A DNA stretch of 45,977 bases, taken from positions 6,608 to 52,584 of the forward strand of contig NZ_NGFP01000027.1 in the NCBI RefSeq assembly GCF_002149035.1, in the 5' to 3' direction. Each line of letters begins with the position of its first letter. The first letter of the stretch is position 1. The notes beneath the pieces are model-generated. The model worked only from the letters and a program-made list of their open reading frames with translations. It was not told the origin of the DNA and made no database searches. Shown here piece after piece: positions 25,946 through 34,976 of the stretch. The DNA comes from Streptosporangium minutum (GTDB taxonomy: Bacteria; Actinomycetota; Actinomycetes; Streptosporangiales; Streptosporangiaceae). A program made the translations under genes and the position numbers.

Positions 25946-26940
25946 CCGGCGAGGCGGCTGATCATCAGGGCGACCAGGATGATCGAGCCGTAGACGAGCT
26001 GCTTCCACTCGCCGGGGACGCCCTTCAGCGTCAGGATGTTCTCGACGAGACCGATCACCAGGACACCGGTGAGGGCGCCGAGGATCGTGCCCTTGCCGCC
26101 GTCCATGCTGACCCCGCCGATGACCGCGGCGGCGAAGGCCATGAAGATCCAGCCGACGCCCTGGTTGGCGCTGATGCCGCCCAGGCGGCCGGTCTCCAGC
26201 ACTCCGGCGAGCGCGGCGATCACGCCGCCGATGATGAAGACGATCCACAGGACCCGCTCGACCCGGATGCCCGCCGCGCGGGCGGCGTCGGCGTTGCCGC
26301 CGATGGCGTAGAGCGAGCGGCCGGCCCGGAAGTAGCCGAGCGCGACGATGGCCGCGGCGAAGAGCAGGCCGGTGATCCAGATGGCCGCCGGGAGGCCCAG
26401 CCAGGTGGCGCTGCCGAGGTAGAGGAACGACTCGGGCAGCTCGAACAGGCTCTTGCCCTGGGTGAGGCCGAGCTGGAGTCCGTGGACGACGATCATCATC
26501 GCCAGGGTGACGATGAAGGCCGACAGCTGGAACCGCATGATCAGGAAGCCGTTGAAGGCTCCGACCAGCCCGCCGACCAGCAGGCAGAGCGGGATCGCCA
26601 GGATGCCGGGGAGCTCCAGGCCGAACCCGCCGGCCGCGACCGGGATGACCAGCATCACGCCGACGGCGGGGGCCATGCCGACCGTGGACTCCAGCGACAG
26701 GTCGAACTTGCCGGCGATCAGGATCAACGCCTCGGCGAGCACCACCAGCGCCAGGGCCGACTGCTGCTGGAGGACGTTGGTCAGGTTGCCGGCGGTGAGG
26801 AACACCGGGTCCACGAACGACCCGACGATCAGCAGCACGATGATCACCGGGACCAGCGTGAGGTCCCGGAACCGCCCGAGCTGGAACCGCCGGCCCTGTG
26901 CGGGCAGGGTCGCCACGGGCGTCGTCTTTGTAGTGGCCAT
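25927..26940 (-). CDS. RbsC-type sugar ABC transporter permease
   Basis: The protein has 337 aa with 8-10 membrane helices. GKFDLSLESTVGMAPAVGVM and the RbsC signature region near GGNADAARAAGIRVERV are clear. Its start ATG overlaps the ATPase stop (ATGA). It forms the channel of the importer with the neighbouring ATPase and binding protein. Substrate L-fucose is inferred from the operon. Confidence 0.92.
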   Translation of the reverse strand: MATTKTTPVATLPAQGRRFQLGRFRDLTLVPVIIVLLIVGSFVDPVFLTAGNLTNVLQQQSALALVVLAEALILIAGKFDLSLESTVGMAPAVGVMLVIPVAAGGFGLELPGILAIPLCLLVGGLVGAFNGFLIMRFQLSAFIVTLAMMIVVHGLQLGLTQGKSLFELPESFLYLGSATWLGLPAAIWITGLLFAAAIVALGYFRAGRSLYAIGGNADAARAAGIRVERVLWIVFIIGGVIAALAGVLETGRLGGISANQGVGWIFMAFAAAVIGGVSMDGGKGTILGALTGVLVIGLVENILTLKGVPGEWKQLVYGSIILVALMISRLAGGKAQD

Positions 26941-28433
26941 CAGTGTTCGATACCTTCCATCGCCGCCACCAGCTCGCTGTCGGTCCAGCCGCGGGGCACG
27001 TCCTTCACGACCTTGCCGTGAAACATGACCAGGACCCGGTCGCAGATCCGCAGGTCGTCGAGTTCGTCGGAGACCAGTACGGCTCCGGTCCCCTGGGCCA
27101 CCGCGTCCTCCACGGCGCCGAGGAGCGAGTGCTTGGCCTTCACGTCCACCCCTGCGGTCGGGTTGATGACCACGAGCGCCCGGGGGTCGTCCGCGAGCGC
27201 CCTCGCCAGCACGACCTTCTGCGCGTTGCCGCCGGACAGGTCGGCCACCGGCTGGTCGGGTCCGGTCGTCTTGATGTCCAGCTCGGCGATCATCCGGGCG
27301 CCGTGCTCGCGCCGTCTCGCCGGGGAGATCATGCCGTACCGGCCGAGCTTGCCCGCGATCGGGATGGTGGCGTTCTCGGCGATCGACAGCAGCGGCACGA
27401 AGCCCTCGTGGTGCCGGTCCTGGGGGACGAAGCCGAGACCGGCGGCGAGCACGGACGGCACGTCTCCCGGCTTGACCTCGGTGCCGTTGACGGTCACCGT
27501 GCCGGCGTCGGCGCGGCGGAGGCCGACCAGCGTCTCGGCCAGGCCGACCTTGCCGCTGCTGCCGGACCCGGCCAGGCCGACGATCTCCCCGGACCTGATG
27601 GCCAGGTCCACGTCCTCGTAGCGGCCGTCGAGGCTGAGCCCCCGGGCGGCCAGGACGACGGGGGCGGAGGCGTCGACCGTACGGGAGCGGTATTCGTAGG
27701 CGGCGGTGGCCTCGCCGGTCATCGCGTCGACCAGCTGGGCGTGCGGGAGGTCGCCGACCGTGGTGGTGACGATGTGCCGGGCGTCGCGGAAGACCGAGAC
27801 GCTCTGGCAGATCTCGTACACCTCCTCCAGGTGGTGCGAGATGAACATCATCGTCACACCCTGTTCCCGGAGGGAGCGCATCCGGTCGAAGAGCCGCTGG
27901 ATGGCCGGGCCGTCGAGCTGGGCGGTGGGCTCGTCCAGGATGATGAACCGGGCGCCGAACGACAGCGCCCGGGCGATCTCCAGAAGCTGGCGCTGCTCGA
28001 CGCTCAGGTCTCCGGCGAGGCCGTCGGCGTCCACGTCCACGCCGTACTGCTCCAGGAGCTGCCTGGCCCGCGCGCGCAGGCCGCGCCACTTGATCGCGCC
28101 CCGGTCGGTCTGCCGGTTCAGGAAGAGGTTCTCCGCGACGGTGAGCGTGGGGATGATCGTCGACTTCTGGTAGACGCACGCGACGCGCTGCCGCCAGGCG
28201 TCCCGATCGGCCAGCGGCGGCGCGAGCTCCCCGCCGAAGCGGACCTCGCCCTCGTCGGGGCGCTGGAGCCCGGTCAGGATCGACACCAGCGTGGACTTGC
28301 CCGCGCCGTTCCGGCCGACCAGCGCGTGCGTCTCCCCCTCGGTGATGGCGATCCCGGCACCGTTGAGGGCGGTGGTCGGGCCGAAGCGCTTGGTGATACC
28401 AAGCGCTTCAACCGCTTTAACGGAAGATGTCAT
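26940..28433 (-). CDS. RbsA-type sugar ABC transporter ATPase, two nucleotide-binding domains
   Basis: The protein has 497 aa. The first domain has Walker A GRNGAGKST, signature LSVEQRQLLEIARAL and Walker B FIILDEPTA. The second has the degenerate Walker A typical of RbsA/XylG (GSGSSGKVG) and signature LSGGNAQKVVLARAL. ATG 28433 overlaps the stop of the binding-protein gene (TGATG); the in-frame GTG at 28436 is less likely. Confidence 0.93.
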   Translation of the reverse strand: MTSSVKAVEALGITKRFGPTTALNGAGIAITEGETHALVGRNGAGKSTLVSILTGLQRPDEGEVRFGGELAPPLADRDAWRQRVACVYQKSTIIPTLTVAENLFLNRQTDRGAIKWRGLRARARQLLEQYGVDVDADGLAGDLSVEQRQLLEIARALSFGARFIILDEPTAQLDGPAIQRLFDRMRSLREQGVTMMFISHHLEEVYEICQSVSVFRDARHIVTTTVGDLPHAQLVDAMTGEATAAYEYRSRTVDASAPVVLAARGLSLDGRYEDVDLAIRSGEIVGLAGSGSSGKVGLAETLVGLRRADAGTVTVNGTEVKPGDVPSVLAAGLGFVPQDRHHEGFVPLLSIAENATIPIAGKLGRYGMISPARRREHGARMIAELDIKTTGPDQPVADLSGGNAQKVVLARALADDPRALVVINPTAGVDVKAKHSLLGAVEDAVAQGTGAVLVSDELDDLRICDRVLVMFHGKVVKDVPRGWTDSELVAAMEGIEH

Positions 28434-29494
28434 CACTTGACCTGGTTGCCCCAGAGGCTCTTGTCGTCCACGTTCTCCTTGGTCACCAGCGGGGCGGGAA
28501 GCTGGTCCTCAAGGCCGTTCGGCAGCTGGATGATCGTGCTGTCGTGGTCGGTCGGGCCCGGCTGGAAGGTCTTGCCCTCGATCGCGGCCTTGGCGTAGAA
28601 GAGCGCGTACTTGGCGTACAGGTCGGCCGGCTGGGAGAGCGTGGCGTCGATCTCACCCTTGCGGATCGCCTCGAACTCCTGCGGGATCCCGTCGTTGGAG
28701 ATCACGAAGACGTGCTTGGGGTCCTCCGGCGGCGCGATCAGGCCCTTGGCCTTGAGCACCTGCAGGGTCGGGGCCAGGTGGACGCCTCCGGCGTGCATGT
28801 AGATGCCCTTGACATCCGGGTGCTGCTGGAGGCGGGTCTGCAACATCGAGGCGGCCTTGGTGCCGTCCCACTCGGTCGGCTCGTCGAAGACCGTGATGCC
28901 GGGGAACTTCTCCTTCATGCACGCGCCGAACGCCTCGGCCCTGTCCCTGCCGTTGATCGAGGACAGCGCGCCCATGAGCTGGACGATCTTGCCCTTGCCC
29001 CCCAGCTTCTCGCCGAGGAACTCGCACGCCCTGGTGCCGTAGGCCTTGTTGTCGGCCCGCACGACCATGAAGATCTTGCCCTTGTCGGGGCGGGTGTCCA
29101 CCGAGACGACCGGGATGTTCTTGTTCTCCAGGGTCTGGAGCGTGGAGGCGATCGCGCCGGTGTCCTGCGGGGCCATGACGATCGCCTTGGCGCCCTGGCC
29201 CATCATCGCCTGGGTGTTGGCGACCAGCTTGGCCACGTCGTTCTGGGAGTTGGTCGGCGGCATCAGCTCGACGCCCAGCTCGCCGGCGAGCTGCGGGACG
29301 TACTTGTTGTAGGAGTTCCAGAAGTCGGAGTCGGCGCGCGGGAAGTCGATCCCGACCTTGCCGCCCTTGGCCCCGGCGTCGGCCGCGGGCTTGGCGCTGC
29401 TGTCCGCGCCGGTGGTCTCCGACGAGCCGCATGCCGAGACGGTGAGAGCGAGCGCGAGCAGTGCCGCACCCGTCGCCGCAGTTCCGAGTTTCAT
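28433..29494 (-). CDS. Periplasmic-binding-type sugar lipoprotein of ABC importer
   Basis: The protein has 353 aa. A signal peptide with lipobox (LTVSAC, Cys about residue 22) is followed by a Ser/Ala linker and a type-I (ribose/galactose) binding fold: VGIDFPRADSDFWNSY, KAIVMAPQDTGAIA and FVISNDGIPQEFEAI. The ATG at 29494 is chosen because GAGG lies 7 bases upstream; an in-frame ATG at 29518 would add eight residues. It captures the sugar for the RbsA/RbsC pair. Confidence 0.92.
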   Translation of the reverse strand: MKLGTAATGAALLALALTVSACGSSETTGADSSAKPAADAGAKGGKVGIDFPRADSDFWNSYNKYVPQLAGELGVELMPPTNSQNDVAKLVANTQAMMGQGAKAIVMAPQDTGAIASTLQTLENKNIPVVSVDTRPDKGKIFMVVRADNKAYGTRACEFLGEKLGGKGKIVQLMGALSSINGRDRAEAFGACMKEKFPGITVFDEPTEWDGTKAASMLQTRLQQHPDVKGIYMHAGGVHLAPTLQVLKAKGLIAPPEDPKHVFVISNDGIPQEFEAIRKGEIDATLSQPADLYAKYALFYAKAAIEGKTFQPGPTDHDSTIIQLPNGLEDQLPAPLVTKENVDDKSLWGNQVK

Positions 29495-29571
29495 ACCGTT
29501 GCCTCGATTCGAAACCATGTGGGGGGTGAATTATTTCTAGACCGATATCTCGTACATCTCATTGGGCGGCC

Positions 29572-29589
29572 GGCCTCCGGAGGGAGGCC
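29572..29589 (-). terminator. Hairpin between catabolic and transport genes of the fucose operon
   Basis: GGCCTCC (29572-29578) pairs with GGAGGCC (29583-29589) around a 4-base loop. It lies 30 bases downstream of the SDR stop on the minus strand and before the binding-protein gene. It may lower or separate transporter transcription; there is no T-tract. Confidence 0.45.
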
Positions 29590-29618
29590 CCCGCCGTGTC
29601 ACGCCACGTCGCGCCGTG

Positions 29619-30365
29619 TCACGTCGCGGGCCGGAGCCTGAGTCCCTGCATGCCTCCGTCGACCGCCAGGGCCATGCCGGTGGTCGAGGCCGCGAGCGGG
29701 CTCGCGAGGTAGGCGATCGCGGCCGCGACCTCCTCCGCGCTCACCAGGCGGCCCATCGGCTGACGTCCCTCCAGGGCCGCCCGCTCGGCCGCCGGGTCCG
29801 CCGCCGCGTCGAGCAGGCGCTGCACCCAGGGGGTGTCGGCGGTGCCCGGGTTGACGCAGTTGACACGGATGCCCTCGCGGACATGGTCGGCGGCCATCGC
29901 CAGGGTGAGCGACTGGATGGCCCCCTTGGACGCGCTGTAGAGCGCCCGCTGGGGCAGGCCCGCCGTGGCGGCGATGGAGCAGGTGTTGACGATCGCCGCG
30001 TTCGCCGAGCGCCGCAGGTGCGGCAGGGCCGCCCGCGTCACCCGGACGATGCCGAGGACGTTGACGTCCAGGACCCGGGACCACTCCTCGTAGGGGTTGT
30101 CCTCGATCGTCCCGGCCGCGCCGATCCCGGCATTGTTCACCAGGATATCCAGGCCGCCCAGCCGTTCGGCCGCCTCTGCGACCGCCGTACGGACCGCGTC
30201 CTCGTCAGTGACGTCCGCCGTGACCGGGATGAACGGCTCCCCGGGCGGGTTGAGGTCCAGGCAGGCCACCGCCGCTCCGCGCTCGGCGAGCAGGGTGGCG
30301 GTGGCCAGGCCGATGCCGGAGCCGCCGCCGGTGACCAGGACGCGCAGGCCGTCGAACTCAGCCAT
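29619..30365 (-). CDS. SDR dehydrogenase, probable 2-keto-3-deoxy-L-fuconate dehydrogenase
   Basis: The protein has 248 aa and is a classical short-chain dehydrogenase. The NAD site is [12 protein letters not shown] and the catalytic pair Tyr143-x3-Lys147 in YSASK are present, with an upstream Ser in NTCSIAA. Asp37 after the second strand (CLDLN) indicates NAD rather than NADP. In the oxidative L-fucose route this step oxidises 2-keto-3-deoxy-L-fuconate. The start overlaps the end of the dehydratase gene by 8 bases. Confidence 0.85.
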   Translation of the reverse strand: MAEFDGLRVLVTGGGSGIGLATATLLAERGAAVACLDLNPPGEPFIPVTADVTDEDAVRTAVAEAAERLGGLDILVNNAGIGAAGTIEDNPYEEWSRVLDVNVLGIVRVTRAALPHLRRSANAAIVNTCSIAATAGLPQRALYSASKGAIQSLTLAMAADHVREGIRVNCVNPGTADTPWVQRLLDAAADPAAERAALEGRQPMGRLVSAEEVAAAIAYLASPLAASTTGMALAVDGGMQGLRLRPAT

Positions 30366-31653
30366 TGAGGGACCTCCAGACGGGGCCGTCGGGGTAGGTG
30401 TGGTCGGTGATCGACCGGGGGTGCATGGCGGCGCCGAAGCCGGGCAGACTCGGCGCGACGTAGGCGCCGTTCCTGATCACCACCGGGTCGGCGAAGTGCT
30501 CGTGGAGGTGGTCGACGTACTCGATCACCCGGTTCTCCATCGAGCCGCTGACCGCGACGTAGTCGAACATCGACAGGTGCTGGACCAGCTCGCACAGGCC
30601 CACGCCGCCCGCGTGCGGGCAGACCGGGACACCGAACTTGGCCGCGAGCAGCAGGATCGCGACGTTCTCGTTCACGCCCGCGACCCGGGCCGCGTCGATC
30701 TGCAGGTAGGAGATCGCCTCGGCCTGCAGGAGCTGCTTGAACATCATGCGGTTCTGCACGTGCTCGCCGGTGGCGACCGGGATCGGCGCGATGCCCCGCG
30801 CGATGGCGGCGTGGCCGAGCACGTCGTCGGGGCTGGTCGGCTCCTCGACCCAGTGCGGCCGGAACTCGGCCAGGGCGTTGACCCAGGCGATGGCGGAGTC
30901 CACGTCCCAGCGCTGGTTGGCGTCGATGGCGATGGGGAAGTCGTCGCCGCAGGTCTCACGCGCGATGCGCATCCGCCGCCGGTCGTCCTCCAGGTCGGCG
31001 CCGACCTTCAGCTTGATCTGGGTGAAGCCCTCGGCCATCGCCTCCTTGCACAGGCGGCGCAGCTTGTCGTCGCTGTAGCCGAGCCAGCCCGGCGAGGTGG
31101 TGTAGGCCGGGTAGCCGTGCTCCCTCAGATGGGCGATCCGCTCCCGCCGGCCCGGCTCCGCGGCGCGCAGGATCTCCAGCGCCTCCTGCGGGGTGAGCGC
31201 GTCGCTGAGGTAGCGGAAGTCGACCAGCGCGACGATCTCCTCGGGCGACATCTCGCCGAGCAGCAGCCACAGCGGCTTGCCCTCCCGCTTGGCCTTCAGG
31301 TCCCAGAGCGCGTTGACCACGGCGGAGATCGCCATGTGCATGACGCCCTTCTCCGGGCCGAGCCAGCGCAGCTGGGAGTCGTGGACCATGTCCTTCCAGA
31401 GCGCGCCCAGGTCCTCGACGTCCTTGCCGATGACGTACGGCTCCAGCGCCTTGATGGCGGCGGTCTGCACCTCGTTGCCCCGGCCGATGGTGAAGGCGAA
31501 GCCGTGGCCCTCGAACCCGTCGTCGGTCTTCAGCACCAGGTAGGCGGCCGAGTAGTCCGGGTCCGGGTTCATCGCGTCGGAGCCGTCGAGCTCCAGCGAG
31601 GTGGGGAAGCGGATGTCGTAGGTCTCCAGCGCGGTGATGCGGTAGGCGCTCAT
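30358..31653 (-). CDS. L-fuconate dehydratase (enolase superfamily)
   Basis: The protein has 431 aa, the length of L-fuconate dehydratases. The catalytic KxK is K214/K216 (IKLKVG). Metal ligands start with Asp in AIDANQRWD, followed by WVEEPT and ATGEH. His347 in CPHAGGVG is the opposite-face base. The KxK and His are both offset by four from the residues I recall for Xanthomonas FucD (K218/K220, H351), supporting the same substrate. It removes water from L-fuconate to give 2-keto-3-deoxy-L-fuconate. The start overlaps the hydrolase stop (ATGA). Confidence 0.9.
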   Translation of the reverse strand: MSAYRITALETYDIRFPTSLELDGSDAMNPDPDYSAAYLVLKTDDGFEGHGFAFTIGRGNEVQTAAIKALEPYVIGKDVEDLGALWKDMVHDSQLRWLGPEKGVMHMAISAVVNALWDLKAKREGKPLWLLLGEMSPEEIVALVDFRYLSDALTPQEALEILRAAEPGRRERIAHLREHGYPAYTTSPGWLGYSDDKLRRLCKEAMAEGFTQIKLKVGADLEDDRRRMRIARETCGDDFPIAIDANQRWDVDSAIAWVNALAEFRPHWVEEPTSPDDVLGHAAIARGIAPIPVATGEHVQNRMMFKQLLQAEAISYLQIDAARVAGVNENVAILLLAAKFGVPVCPHAGGVGLCELVQHLSMFDYVAVSGSMENRVIEYVDHLHEHFADPVVIRNGAYVAPSLPGFGAAMHPRSITDHTYPDGPVWRSLNG

Positions 31654-32495
31654 GCCTGCCCCACCGTCTGGCGCTGGCGGCCCAAGCCGTCGATCTCCAG
31701 CTCCATGACCTGGCCCGCGCGCAGGTACGGCGTGCCCGGCAGGCCGAGCGCGACGCCGGCCGGGGTGCCGGTGTTGATGACGTCGCCGGGCTCCAGGACC
31801 ATGAACCGGCTGAGGTAGCGGACGACCTCGGCGACATGGAAGATCATGTTCTTGGTGTCGCCGTTCTGGTACGGCTCGCCGTCCACCCACAGCCGCAGCC
31901 CCAGGGACTGCGGGTCGGCGATCTCGTCGGCGGTGACCAGCCAGGGGCCGAGCGGGTTGAAGGTCTCGCAGGACTTGCCCTTGTCCCACTGGCCGCCGCG
32001 CTCGAGCTGGAACTCGCGCTCGGAGACGTCGTTGGAGATCGCGTAGCCCGCGACCGCCGCGAGGGCCTCCTCGTGGGTCTCCGCGTAGCGGACGGTCCGG
32101 CCGATGACGACGGCCAGCTCGACCTCCCAGTCGGTCTTCACGCTGTCTCTGGGGATCAGGACCTCGTCGTAGGGGCCGACGACCGTGTTGGGGGCCTTCA
32201 TGAAGATGATCGGCTCGGCCGGGATCGCAGCGCCCGTCTCCTCCGCGTGGTCGCGGTAGTTGAGCCCGATGCACACGATCTTCCCCGGCCTGGCGACGGG
32301 CGGGCCGATCCGCAGCCCCTCGGTCTCCAGCACGGGCAGTTCGTCCCGTTCCAGCGCCTCGCGGACGCGCGCCACTCCCCCGGAAGCGAGGAAAGCCCCG
32401 TCGATCTCGGGTTCCGAGATTGCGCGGAGGTTACCGGCCTCGTCCATGACGGCCGGGCGCTCCTGGCCGACGGGTCCAACTCGCAGCAGCTTCAC
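31650..32495 (-). CDS. Fumarylacetoacetase-fold hydrolase, probable 2,4-diketo-3-deoxy-L-fuconate hydrolase
   Basis: The protein has 281 aa. The FAH fold has [17 protein letters not shown], the metal-site region EVELAVVIG, and the C-terminal [10 protein letters not shown]. In the oxidative fucose/rhamnose routes this enzyme splits the diketo acid to pyruvate and lactate. It is first in the operon. I prefer GTG 32495 because GAAGGG stands 6 bases upstream; ATG 32513 would start inside the GntR operator. Confidence 0.85.
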   Translation of the reverse strand: MKLLRVGPVGQERPAVMDEAGNLRAISEPEIDGAFLASGGVARVREALERDELPVLETEGLRIGPPVARPGKIVCIGLNYRDHAEETGAAIPAEPIIFMKAPNTVVGPYDEVLIPRDSVKTDWEVELAVVIGRTVRYAETHEEALAAVAGYAISNDVSEREFQLERGGQWDKGKSCETFNPLGPWLVTADEIADPQSLGLRLWVDGEPYQNGDTKNMIFHVAEVVRYLSRFMVLEPGDVINTGTPAGVALGLPGTPYLRAGQVMELEIDGLGRQRQTVGQA

Positions 32496-32511
32496 ACCGC
32501 ACCCTTCAGTC

Positions 32512-32526
32512 ATACATCGGATGTCT
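32512..32526. promoter_or_regulatory. GntR operator 1 before the fucose operon
   Basis: ATACATCGGATGTCT shares ACATCnGATGTCT with the palindrome at 15760-15774 in front of the GntR gene. Confidence 0.75.
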
Positions 32527-32579
32527 TGTCTCGTGATGCTGAACGACACCGAACCTCTATGTCAACCCTTCAGCGGGGT

Positions 32580-32594
32580 ATACATCCGATCTGT
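32580..32594. promoter_or_regulatory. GntR operator 2 (weaker) before the fucose operon
   Basis: ATACATCCGATCTGT keeps the left half and most of the right half of the ACATCnGATGT palindrome. It lies 68 bases upstream of operator 1, a spacing that could allow looping or cooperative binding. Confidence 0.6.
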
Positions 32595-32756
32595 TATAGA
32601 GGATAAACCGCAGGTGACAGTGGTATAGCGGGATCTTCCCCACACTCCCTCCATCAGTCATCGGATTTAACCGGGCGGGCGTCGGCGAGGCTCACCTGTC
32701 GGATCCTCCGGTGTGAACGGCGATCCCGTTGATCGATAACTCCCAAACATCGGAGG

Positions 32757-33185
32757 ATGAGCCTTGTTGCAGCGGGGTTTCGGTGCTATCTCCTTGAGAC
32801 AGGCCGGTCCTGTGATCGGAGGAATCGGTTATCTCACCCTCCAAGACGACGGCTCGACATCACCCTGCCGGCCACACCCACTCTCGCCACCTGCCTTTAT
32901 GGGCAGCACATGGCCCACGCGGAGCCGGAAAAGAGCACAGCAGCCGTACAGACACCCGATGATTTGACGCTCTGGTACGACAAGCCCGCCACCGACTGGG
33001 AGACGCAGGCGCTGCCGATCGGCAACGGCGCGCTGGGCGCCATGGTGTTCGGCGGGGTCGCGAGCGAGCAGATCCAGGTGGTCGCCCAGCACCTGACCGG
33101 AGCCGTCGACCGCATGGCCATCCTCCCGGAGCGCACTGCCCCGGCACCTGGCGCGACCCGGCCTTCCGACCCCCGCCCCGGCTGA
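32757..33185 (+). pseudogene. Broken GH95 alpha-L-fucosidase gene (N-terminal remnant)
   Basis: Residues read from about 32955 to 33081 (DDLTLWYDKPATDWETQALP, then IGNGALGAMVFGGVASEQIQ) are the N-terminal signature of GH95 alpha-L-fucosidases, enzymes of about 750-800 aa. After that, the expected NExTLWxGGP region is absent and the frame runs through unrelated sequence to a stop at 33183-33185. The probable signal peptide (LLQRGFGAISLRQAG, Tat-like) is in a different frame starting at TTG 32764, so a frameshift lies around 32830-32900. Good Shine-Dalgarno GGAGGA upstream. The remnant sits beside the L-fucose catabolic operon and points to fucosylated glycans as the former substrate. Confidence 0.82.
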
Positions 33186-33204
33186 TCCGCACGCCGCCTG
33201 CGGG

Positions 33205-33240
33205 GCTCCCGCGCCCCGTTTCCGGAGCTCCCGCGCCCCG
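33205..33240. repeat. Two-copy 22-bp repeat
   Basis: GCTCCCGCGCCCCG occurs at 33205-33218 and 33227-33240, a 22-base period in the spacer after the GH95 remnant. Confidence 0.7.
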
Positions 33241-33281
33241 GAGGGGGCGTGCCCTCACTTGACTCTCCCGCCCACCCGTAA

Positions 33282-33295
33282 TAGAACACGTTTCA
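33282..33295. promoter_or_regulatory. KstR-type operator before the steroid P450
   Basis: TAGAACACGTTTCA matches TnnAACnnGTTnnA at all defined positions, 127 bases upstream of the P450 start. Confidence 0.82.
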
Positions 33296-33421
33296 GAAAG
33301 CTGTCCGGCCAAGCGCTTGATCAAATGGTCGGCGCCGCACCCGCCGGAGAGCGCGGCGGGCGCGTTCCGGTTCCGTCAGCGGCATCGGGGAGATGCGCGT
33401 ACGGTTCGCCCAGGAGGATCA

Positions 33422-34627
33422 ATGGACATCAATCTTGTCGACCAGGATTTCTACTGGCAGAACGGCGCGCCTCACGACCAGCTCGCCTGGCTGCGGGCCA
33501 ACGCGCCCGTCTACCCGCACCCGGGCGACGCCGAGCGGGGATGGCCCGGGTTCTGGGCCGTCACCGGCCACTCCGACGTGGTTCACGTCTCCCGCCGCTC
33601 CGACCTGTTCTCGTCGAGCAGGAAGCTCGCGCTGTTCGACGAGATGCCCGAGGACCAGCGCGCGCTCCAGCGGATGATGATGCTCAACCAGGACCCGCCG
33701 GAGCACACCCGGCGTCGCTCCCTGGTCAACCGGGGCTTCACCCCGCGCATGATGGGCGCCCTGGAGCAGCACATCCGCGACATCTGCCACGAGCTGGTGG
33801 ACGAGGCCAAGGGACGCGGCTCGGCCGACTTCGTCAGGGACATCGCCGCCCCGCTGCCGCTGTACGTGATCTGCGAGCTGCTCGGCGCCCCCGTCGAGGA
33901 CCGGGACAAGATCTTCAACTGGTCCAACCAGATGATCGGGGCCGAGGACCCGGACTACGCGGCCGACTCCTCCGGGGGCCCGGACGCGGCCATGCAGGTC
34001 TACGCCTACGCCAACGCCCTGGCGGCCGAGCGGCGCGAGCGTCCCCGTGAGGACATCGTCACCAAGCTGATCATGCCCGACGCCGCGGGCGAGACGCTCA
34101 CCGAGGAGGAGTTCGACCTGTTCGTGCTGCTGCTGGTGGTCGCGGGCAACGAGACCACCCGCAACGCGGCCTCCGGCGGCATGCTCGCCTTCTTCGAGCA
34201 CCCCGAGCAGTGGAAGCGCCTGGTCGCCGACCCCGCCCTCGCCCGCACCGCGGCCGACGAGATCGTCCGCTGGGTCTCCCCGGTGAACCTCTTCCGCCGT
34301 ACGGCCACCACTGACACGACGATCGGCGGGCAGGAGATCAAGGAGGACGACAAGGTCGTGGTCTTCTACAGCTCGGCCAACCGGGACGAGAAGGTCTTCG
34401 CCGACCCCGGCGTCTTCGACATCGGCCGCGACCCCAACCCGCACATCGGCTTCGGCGGCGGCGGGGCCCACTTCTGCCTCGGCAACCACCTCGCCAAGCT
34501 GGAGCTCCGGGTGCTGTTCGAGGTCCTGGCCGAGCGGCTGCCCAACCTCACCCAGGCCGGTCCCGCCCGCCGACTCCGCTCCAACTTCATCAACGGCATC
34601 AAGGATCTGCCGGTCACCCTCACCTGA
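33422..34627 (+). CDS. Cytochrome P450, CYP125/CYP142-like steroid side-chain hydroxylase
   Basis: The protein has 401 aa. The I-helix AGNETTRN (about residue 241) and the haem loop FGGGGAHFCLG (Cys352) are intact, as are the ExxR helix (ADEIVRW region follows) and PERF-like region. Segments such as FNWSNQMIGAEDPDYA resemble CYP125, while the N-terminus (VDQDFYWQNGAPHDQLAWLR) and length are closer to CYP142. Both families oxidise the terminal methyl of the cholesterol side chain to a carboxylic acid. A perfect KstR box precedes it, tying it to the island at 6-15 kb. ATG with AGGAGG at 6 bases. Confidence 0.9.
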   Translation: MDINLVDQDFYWQNGAPHDQLAWLRANAPVYPHPGDAERGWPGFWAVTGHSDVVHVSRRSDLFSSSRKLALFDEMPEDQRALQRMMMLNQDPPEHTRRRSLVNRGFTPRMMGALEQHIRDICHELVDEAKGRGSADFVRDIAAPLPLYVICELLGAPVEDRDKIFNWSNQMIGAEDPDYAADSSGGPDAAMQVYAYANALAAERRERPREDIVTKLIMPDAAGETLTEEEFDLFVLLLVVAGNETTRNAASGGMLAFFEHPEQWKRLVADPALARTAADEIVRWVSPVNLFRRTATTDTTIGGQEIKEDDKVVVFYSSANRDEKVFADPGVFDIGRDPNPHIGFGGGGAHFCLGNHLAKLELRVLFEVLAERLPNLTQAGPARRLRSNFINGIKDLPVTLT

Positions 34628-34644
34628 CGGCCCTCCGCTTTGCG

Positions 34645-34842
34645 GGCTGGCCTGAGCCACTTGGCCTCGGAGGTGAAGCCGAGCACGGCCTGCATCATCG
34701 CGAGGGTGACCGGTTCGGCATCGCTCAGACGGGGAGCGATCCCGACCTGCGGACGCCGAGGCGCCAGGCCGGGACGCTCTTTCAGCAGGTCATCCGTCGT
34801 CGCGTAGAGTGCGGTCGCGAGGGTGTCTAGGTTGTTGGTCAC
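34645..34842 (-). pseudogene. IS982-family transposase remnant (N-terminal fragment)
   Basis: Reading from GTG 34842, about 65 residues (MTNNLDTLATALYATTDDLL, then RLSDAEPVTLAMMQAVLGFT and SEAKWLR) are the N-terminus of IS982 transposases, normally about 270-300 aa. Similarity ends at about 34645, directly behind the P450 gene; the DDE domain is missing. It is a dead insertion scar. Confidence 0.78.
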
Positions 34843-34976
34843 AAAACGATCTTTGACACCCTCGTTCTCGTCTCCGCAGGCACCCCTTGGGATAGATCAT
34901 CCAGCTCGCACGACGCGTACTGGTCTGCCAATGACCGAGCGTGCGCGGGATTCCCCCAACCACGCATGCTCGCCGG

